From Candidatus Pedobacter colombiensis (GTDB lineage: Bacteria > Bacteroidota > Bacteroidia > Sphingobacteriales > Sphingobacteriaceae), in assembly GCA_029202485.1 (NCBI GenBank), contig CP119313.1:1-64000 (forward strand): a stretch of 64,000 nt of DNA. Direction: 5' to 3'. Both the position numbers and the translations under genes were made by a program. The notes below the pieces were generated by a model. It was not told the DNA's origin, ran no database searches, and saw only the letters and a list, made by a program, of their open reading frames with translations. Position 1 is the stretch's first letter, and every line of letters begins with the position of its first letter. Positions 59,374 to 64,000 of the stretch are shown here, piece after piece.

Positions 59374-59410
59374 GGGCATTTCATCTAATTATTTATTGTT
59401 AAATGGCTCT

Positions 59411-59460
59411 TGATGACTAGAATAATTATGGCCTTATGTGCTTAATAATTATTCTAATCA
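59411..59460. repeat. Large inverted repeat after the nuo operon
   Basis: A perfect 12-bp arm TAGAATAATTAT (59418-59429) with its complement 59445-59456 encloses 15 nt. TGAT (59411-59414) and ATCA (59457-59460) extend it across a 3-nt bulge. No T-run follows, so it may be a weak terminator, mRNA 3' protector or an operator for the next gene. Confidence 0.6.
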
Positions 59461-59508
59461 TGTCGGGTTCTATAGATAATTATTTGTAGTTTTACGAATA
59501 ATTGAAAT

Positions 59509-60171
59509 ATGCACGATTTCTGGACCTCATTACAGCACTTCATTGATCCCGAAAAATTACTTAGAGAAGGTGGTTTTTACGTTGTAATGTTCGTGATATT
59601 TGCCGAGACTGGCTTGTTTTTTGGATTTTTTCTTCCTGGGGACTATCTCTTGTTTCTTGCCGGAATGTTTGTCGCCACAGGTAAATTAGATGTAAATATC
59701 TATGTCTTGATTTTTGGTCTGTGTGCTTGTGCTGTTTCCGGGAATTTTGTAGGGTATTGGTTTGGTCGGAAGACGGGGCCGGTATTGTACCAAAGGAAGG
59801 AATCACTCTTCTTTAAGCGACGTTATTTAAAAGCTGCTGAGGAATATTACAATAAGCAAGGGGCATTTGCATTGATTATGGGTAGATTTGTACCAATAGT
59901 TAGAACTTTTGCACCGATTTTTGCGGGGGTTGTAAAGTTAGACTTTAAGAAATTTGCCTTATATAACATTGCAGGTGGATTAATTTGGATAGCTTCCTTA
60001 ACTTTGCTTGGTTATTTTCTGGGCAAAAGATTTGAAAAAGAAATTAGCGATTATTTATTATATATAATTATAGGTTTCATTGTTATTACTACTATTCCAC
60101 TGATTTACACTTTTGTGAAAAAGAGAGTGGTTAAAGATGACATTGATGAATTATCAAATACTGAACAATAA
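59509..60171 (+). CDS. DedA-family membrane protein
   Basis: A 220-residue inner-membrane protein with about five hydrophobic segments. The DedA (SNARE-associated) motifs are [38 protein letters not shown] and [29 protein letters not shown], containing the conserved E, R and the G/P turns of the family. Members affect membrane lipid flipping and proton-motive force homeostasis. The gene follows the nuo operon by 135 nt and is 2 nt from the pyrophosphatase gene. Confidence 0.92.
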   Translation: MHDFWTSLQHFIDPEKLLREGGFYVVMFVIFAETGLFFGFFLPGDYLLFLAGMFVATGKLDVNIYVLIFGLCACAVSGNFVGYWFGRKTGPVLYQRKESLFFKRRYLKAAEEYYNKQGAFALIMGRFVPIVRTFAPIFAGVVKLDFKKFALYNIAGGLIWIASLTLLGYFLGKRFEKEISDYLLYIIIGFIVITTIPLIYTFVKKRVVKDDIDELSNTEQ

Positions 60172-60173
60172 AA

Positions 60174-60725
60174 ATGAGTAAAGACGACCATCACCCGTGG
60201 CACAGTGTATCTCCAGGCCACAATGTGCCGGAGATAGTGAATGCAATTATTGAAATCCCTAAAGGATCAAAAGCGAAATACGAAATCGATAAGGATTCAA
60301 ATCTGATTAAATTAGACCGTGTTCTTTTTTCTTCAGTGATGTATCCTGCAAATTATGGTTTTATCCCGCAAACTTACTGCGATGATAATGATCCGTTGGA
60401 TATCCTGGTATTATGTTCTGTGGATGTTTATCCTATGACCATTATTGAAGCCAAAGTTATTGGTGTAATGCATATGGTAGATAATGGTGAGCAAGATGAT
60501 AAGATCATTGCTGTAGCTAAAAACGATATGTCGGTGAACTACATTAATGACCTTGCAGAATTACCTCCACATACGATGAAGGAAATCGTGAAGTTTTTCC
60601 AGGATTACAAAGCATTGGAAGAAAAGAAAGTAACTATTGAACATTTACTAGGTGTACGCTATGCACACAAAGTGATACAAGAAAGCCTTGAGCTTTACGA
60701 TAAGGAGTTTAGAAATAAATCTTAA
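60174..60725 (+). CDS. ppa: Inorganic pyrophosphatase
   Basis: A 183-residue family I soluble pyrophosphatase hydrolysing PPi to phosphate, pulling biosynthetic reactions forward. The signature is [41 protein letters not shown], and [11 protein letters not shown] carries the metal-binding Asp triad. [13 protein letters not shown] follows. It lies 2 nt after the DedA-family gene; the next gene starts at 60726, directly after this stop. Confidence 0.96.
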   Translation: MSKDDHHPWHSVSPGHNVPEIVNAIIEIPKGSKAKYEIDKDSNLIKLDRVLFSSVMYPANYGFIPQTYCDDNDPLDILVLCSVDVYPMTIIEAKVIGVMHMVDNGEQDDKIIAVAKNDMSVNYINDLAELPPHTMKEIVKFFQDYKALEEKKVTIEHLLGVRYAHKVIQESLELYDKEFRNKS

Positions 60726-62042
60726 ATGGAAGCATTTAAAATATTTTTTACCTTTTTTCTGGTAGCCCTAAATGGCTTTTTTGTTGCTGCAGAGTTTGCA
60801 ATTGTAAAAGTTAGGGCTTCCCAGATTGAGATAAAAGCTAAATCCGGGAGCCGTGTTGCGAATATCGCAAAACACATTACTCAGCATTTAGATGGTTATC
60901 TTGCCGCAACACAGTTGGGAATTACCCTGGCCTCACTTGGTTTAGGTTGGGTGGGTGAGTCTGTTATGCATAATATTGTGCATGACCTGCTGATCAATTT
61001 CCAACTTTCTGAGGTATATATAACTTCTATTTCTACCGGAATAGCCTTTATGTTCATTACGGTAATGCATATTGTTTTTGGAGAATTGGCACCTAAGTCG
61101 ATAGCTATCCAAAGACCTGTGGCTACTACTTTATTTATCTCTGTACCACTTCAGGCATTTTATTGGATGTTTAGACCTTTTATATGGGTATTGAACGGCT
61201 TTGCCAATATCGTGTTGAAAGTATTCGGTATCTCTAGTGTTGGCGGACATGATTCTGTCCACAGTACCGAGGAGCTTTATTATTTGCTGGATCAAGGAAA
61301 AGAAAGTGGCGCATTAGATACTAATGAACATGAGCTGATTAAAAACGTTTTTGATTTTAATGAGCGTGTAGTAAAAAATATTATGGTTCCGAGGACCAAA
61401 ATTTCTGGTATAGAGCTTTCTACGCCTAAAATGGAAGTCGTTGAAAAAATTATATCGGAAGGATATTCACGCCTGCCTGTATACGATGATATTATTGATA
61501 AGATTATCGGTATTGTGCATGCTAAGGACATCCTTCCGTTATTGGCTGAAAATAAGGACTGGACATTAAGTGATATCATTAGAAAGCCTTATTTTGTGCC
61601 TGAAACTAAAAAGATCAATGATCTGTTGAGTGAGCTTCAACAAAAACGCATTCAAATTGCTATTGTAATTGATGAGTTTGGTGGGACTGCCGGTATGGTT
61701 ACTCTGGAAGATATTGTAGAGGAAATTGTTGGCGAAATACAGGATGAGTATGACGAGGAGAAGCCTACAGTTGAAAAGATATCTGATACTGAATTTATCA
61801 TTAATGCTTATGCTACTGTTTACGATGTGAATGAGCATCTGCCTCATGACCTACCGGAAGATGAAGATTTTGATACCGTAGGTGGATTGGTTTCTCATGC
61901 TTTTGGTAAAATACCAGAGGTTGGAGATAGCGAGGAATGCTATGGCTACTTGTTTACTATTTTAAAGAAAACAGAACAAAATATAGAGACCATTAAGCTG
62001 GAGTTGGTGATCAATAAAAGCGACGCGATAGACTTACATTAA
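60726..62042 (+). CDS. CNNM/CorC-type (HlyC/CorC) transporter
   Basis: A 438-residue protein with a CNNM (DUF21) membrane domain (about 1-185, four helices; FFVAAEFAIVKVRASQIE and GLGWVGESV near the start), two CBS domains (about 200-325: VMVPRTKISGIELS and RIQIAIVIDEFGGTAGMVTLEDI) and a CorC_HlyC C-terminal domain (about 345-430: DYDVNEHLPHDLPEDEDFDTVGG-like YDVNEHLPHDL). The family is linked to magnesium efflux and, in Bacteroidota, to GldE-like proteins. The hemolysin label is historical. Confidence 0.92.
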   Translation: MEAFKIFFTFFLVALNGFFVAAEFAIVKVRASQIEIKAKSGSRVANIAKHITQHLDGYLAATQLGITLASLGLGWVGESVMHNIVHDLLINFQLSEVYITSISTGIAFMFITVMHIVFGELAPKSIAIQRPVATTLFISVPLQAFYWMFRPFIWVLNGFANIVLKVFGISSVGGHDSVHSTEELYYLLDQGKESGALDTNEHELIKNVFDFNERVVKNIMVPRTKISGIELSTPKMEVVEKIISEGYSRLPVYDDIIDKIIGIVHAKDILPLLAENKDWTLSDIIRKPYFVPETKKINDLLSELQQKRIQIAIVIDEFGGTAGMVTLEDIVEEIVGEIQDEYDEEKPTVEKISDTEFIINAYATVYDVNEHLPHDLPEDEDFDTVGGLVSHAFGKIPEVGDSEECYGYLFTILKKTEQNIETIKLELVINKSDAIDLH

Positions 62043-62052
62043 AATCAAACCA

Positions 62053-62757
62053 ATGCATGTTTTTTATACCCCGGATATCAGCTCCAACGAGTATGTTTTA
62101 AATGAGGAGGAGAGCAAGCATTGTACTAAAGTTTTGCGCCTGGGTATTGGTGCAATGGTTTATCTCATTGATGGTGTAGGCGGACTTTATAAGGCCGAAA
62201 TCACGGCTGAGCATAAAAAGCATGTTAACCTTCATGTTGTAGAAGCGCAGTATGAATACAATAAGCGCAATCATCACCTGCACATTGCAATTGCACCTAC
62301 CAAAAATATAGACAGATTAGAATGGTTTCTGGAAAAGGCTACGGAAATTGGTATTGAAGAAATTACACCTGTTATTTGTGACCGGTCGGAACGGAAAATC
62401 GTTAAAGAGGACCGTTTGTACAAGGTGATCACATCTGCTGTAAAGCAGTCGTTGCAGGCTTATCACCCTGTGTTAAATCCCCAAACTACTTTGTCTGCTT
62501 TTTTAAAACAGTCTAACGACAGCATTAAAATGATTGCCCATTGTTTGGATAATGAACCTCGGCAGTTTATTGCTGAGCTGGCCAAACCAAAGGAGCGTTA
62601 TACCATTCTTATTGGCCCCGAAGGTGATTTTACAGGTGCTGAAATTGAATTGGCTTTGCAAAACGGTTATAAACCATTAACTTTAGGTAATACACGATTA
62701 AGAACAGAAACCGCTGCCTTGGCTGCTTGTTTTGAAGTGAATTATTTAAATAGATGA
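62053..62757 (+). CDS. rsmE: 16S rRNA (uracil-1498-N3)-methyltransferase
   Basis: A 234-residue SPOUT-class RNA methyltransferase with an N-terminal PUA-like part (KHCTKVLRLGIGAMVYLIDGVGG) and a C-terminal knotted domain: RLEWFLEKATEIGIEEITPV, RSERKIVKEDRLYKVITSAVKQS and IGPEGDFTGAEIELALQNGY, then LGNTRLRTETAALAA. It methylates U1498 in 16S helix 44. It overlaps the next gene by 4 nt. Confidence 0.95.
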   Translation: MHVFYTPDISSNEYVLNEEESKHCTKVLRLGIGAMVYLIDGVGGLYKAEITAEHKKHVNLHVVEAQYEYNKRNHHLHIAIAPTKNIDRLEWFLEKATEIGIEEITPVICDRSERKIVKEDRLYKVITSAVKQSLQAYHPVLNPQTTLSAFLKQSNDSIKMIAHCLDNEPRQFIAELAKPKERYTILIGPEGDFTGAEIELALQNGYKPLTLGNTRLRTETAALAACFEVNYLNR

Positions 62758-63407
62758 GGGTTCGGGTTTTACTTCTTTTGTTGGTTGTGCTGCTGAGCAG
62801 TTTTTGCGTGCCTACCTATAAAATGGCTAAGCTTAAATACAATGGGGGCGGCGACTGGTACGCCAATCGTACGGCATTGCCAAATCTGATTGAATTTTGC
62901 AATCAAAATCTTAAAACCAATTTTGCTCCACAAGAAGCAATTGTAGAAGTAGGCAGTGCCGACATTTTTAATTATCCTTTTATTTACCTTACCGGGCACG
63001 GTAATGTGGTTTTTAGTGATGCTGAGGCTGCTAATCTCCGTAAGTATTTAATAGGGGGAGGTTTTCTTCACATTGATGATAATTATGGTCTCGATAAGTT
63101 TATTCGTGTTGAAATGAAGAAGGTTTTTCCGGAATTATCATTTGTCGAATTACCAACTAATCACAGCCTATACAACCAAAAGTTTAAATTCCCTAATGGA
63201 CTTCCTAAAATACATGAACATGACGGTAAACCGGCCAAAGGGTATGCGCTGACATGGCAGGGAAGGATTGTTTGTTATTACACATTTGAATGCGATCTGG
63301 GTAATGGTTGGGAAGACTTCGGTACTTACCCTGAAGATAGTCAGGAAAAGCGGATGAGTGCACTTAAAATGGGTGCAAATTTAATTCAGTATGCATTAAC
63401 ACAATAA
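62754..63407 (+). CDS. DUF4159 domain protein, exported
   Basis: A 217-residue protein with a strongly hydrophobic N-terminal signal sequence (about 4-19). It may be a lipoprotein (FC-VPT) although the lipobox is poor. The body matches DUF4159: [61 protein letters not shown] and [11 protein letters not shown], resembling the GATase1-like fold that precedes some Bacteroidota gliding/secretion-linked genes. Function is unknown. The gene overlaps rsmE by 4 nt. Confidence 0.85.
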   Translation: MRVRVLLLLLVVLLSSFCVPTYKMAKLKYNGGGDWYANRTALPNLIEFCNQNLKTNFAPQEAIVEVGSADIFNYPFIYLTGHGNVVFSDAEAANLRKYLIGGGFLHIDDNYGLDKFIRVEMKKVFPELSFVELPTNHSLYNQKFKFPNGLPKIHEHDGKPAKGYALTWQGRIVCYYTFECDLGNGWEDFGTYPEDSQEKRMSALKMGANLIQYALTQ

Positions 63408-63409
63408 CT

Positions 63410-63907
63410 ATGAATGTAAAAGTAAATGACCGGTATAATTTTGATGTAGAACTTGAGCAAAAGCTATTGAAAGTAGATGGTGTGGAGTTGCAGATTGATT
63501 CTACAACGTTAGCAGATGGCCATACACATGTCATACACAATAACAAATCTTACAATATAGAATTGGTTTCTGAGGATAGGACAGAGAAGACAAGTATGGT
63601 AAAGGTGAATGGGACGCTTTACGAGGTAGCTATTGAAGACCAATACGATCTACTGCTTAAGCAACTCGGCCTTGACAATAGTAAGGCTAATAAAATGCTG
63701 GAAATTAAAGCTCCAATGCCTGGACTGGTATTAAATATTATGGTTGAGGAAGGGCAGGAAGTGAATAAGGGAGATAACCTATTGGTATTGGAGGCGATGA
63801 AGATGGAGAATATCCTTAAATCACCAAGCAGTGGCAAGGTTAAGAAGATCCTGGTTAATAAGGGAATTAAAGTTGAGAAGAACGAGATATTGATACAGTT
63901 TTCATAA
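63410..63907 (+). CDS. Biotin/lipoyl carrier protein, acyl-CoA carboxylase type
   Basis: A 165-residue protein with a C-terminal biotinyl domain: [36 protein letters not shown], with the biotinylated Lys131 in EAMKMEN. The N-terminal part is a beta-rich stretch as in separate carrier proteins of Bacteroidota propionyl/acetyl-CoA carboxylases. It carries CO2 on biotin between a biotin carboxylase and a carboxyltransferase subunit; neither partner is in the window. Confidence 0.92.
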   Translation: MNVKVNDRYNFDVELEQKLLKVDGVELQIDSTTLADGHTHVIHNNKSYNIELVSEDRTEKTSMVKVNGTLYEVAIEDQYDLLLKQLGLDNSKANKMLEIKAPMPGLVLNIMVEEGQEVNKGDNLLVLEAMKMENILKSPSSGKVKKILVNKGIKVEKNEILIQFS

Positions 63908-63909
63908 AC

Positions 63910-63943
63910 AAAAAAGGCGCATTTCATGAAATGCGCCTTTTTT
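63910..63943. terminator. Bidirectional Rho-independent terminator
   Basis: An almost perfectly palindromic hairpin: about 14 bp (AAAAAGGCGCATTT, 63911-63924) with a CATG loop and its complement to 63942. It is A-rich upstream and T-rich downstream, so it works on both strands. It fits the end of two convergent genes. Confidence 0.92.
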
Positions 63944-63961
63944 GTTTATGATCTGATTATA

Positions 63962-64000
63962 TTATCTGCTTTTAAATCCTCTTGATGGTTTGTTTTTAAA
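63962..64000 (-). CDS. Possible C-terminal end of an opposing gene (cut by window)
   Basis: Reading the minus strand from 64000 gives F-K-N-K-P-S-R-G-F-K-S-R followed by TAA (63964-63962). It is a short, very basic tail, as seen at the ends of some RNA-binding proteins such as DEAD-box helicases. The bidirectional terminator at 63910-63943 supports a convergent gene here. Only 12 codons are visible, so product and reality are uncertain. Confidence 0.35.
   Translation of the reverse strand, partial: FKNKPSRGFKSR

Overview
The window reads as a chromosomal segment of a Bacteroidota bacterium, most likely a Sphingobacteriaceae of the Pedobacter type. Supporting evidence is the 16S 3' end, promoters of the TTTG-19 bp-TAnnTTTG class, paired SusC/SusD proteins, a hybrid two-component regulator, and a nuo operon encoding a short NuoG with nuoC and nuoD unfused. 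No species call is possible from the sequence alone.

Region 1 (1-5766) is a complete rRNA operon: two tandem promoters, 16S, tRNA-Ile(GAT), tRNA-Ala(TGC), 23S, 5S and a strong terminator. Complementary flanks form processing stems around both 16S and 23S.

Region 2 (6121-35346) is a polysaccharide/glycoprotein utilization locus. A divergent hybrid two-component sensor faces two consecutive SusC-SusD-FAS1-lipoprotein cassettes. These are followed by an M60-like metallopeptidase flanked by two related lipoproteins with an alkaline-phosphatase-like fold fused to a LamG domain. Both have lost most metal ligands and probably the nucleophile. Next comes a four-repeat Ig-like/NHL propeller lipoprotein. 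After a hairpin come an alpha-L-fucosidase (GH29), an unsaturated glucuronyl hydrolase (GH88) and a DUF2264 protein. The gene set suggests attack on a fucosylated, uronic-acid-containing glycoprotein or proteoglycan. The substrate is inference, and no polysaccharide lyase or sulfatase is present.

Region 3 (35372-40416) holds housekeeping genes: a small hypothetical gene, metK with a SAM-II-like riboswitch in its leader, a diacylglycerol-kinase-type lipid kinase starting at TTG, a SUI1/YciH-type factor and pckA.

Region 4 (40473-46525) is a TonB energising cluster: exbB, two exbD, tonB, a small membrane protein, a PstS-like lipoprotein and a TPR protein. It could energise the SusC transporters of region 2.

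Region 5 (46501-59373) is a full 14-subunit NADH:quinone oxidoreductase operon, nuoA-nuoN. Terminator-like hairpins overlap promoter-like elements before both nuoA and nuoB.

Region 6 (59509-64000) holds a DedA-family protein, inorganic pyrophosphatase, a CNNM/CorC-type protein, rsmE, a DUF4159 protein, a biotin carboxyl carrier and a bidirectional terminator. The C-terminal end of an opposing gene may lie at the window edge. I saw no CRISPR array, insertion sequence, prophage or integron.
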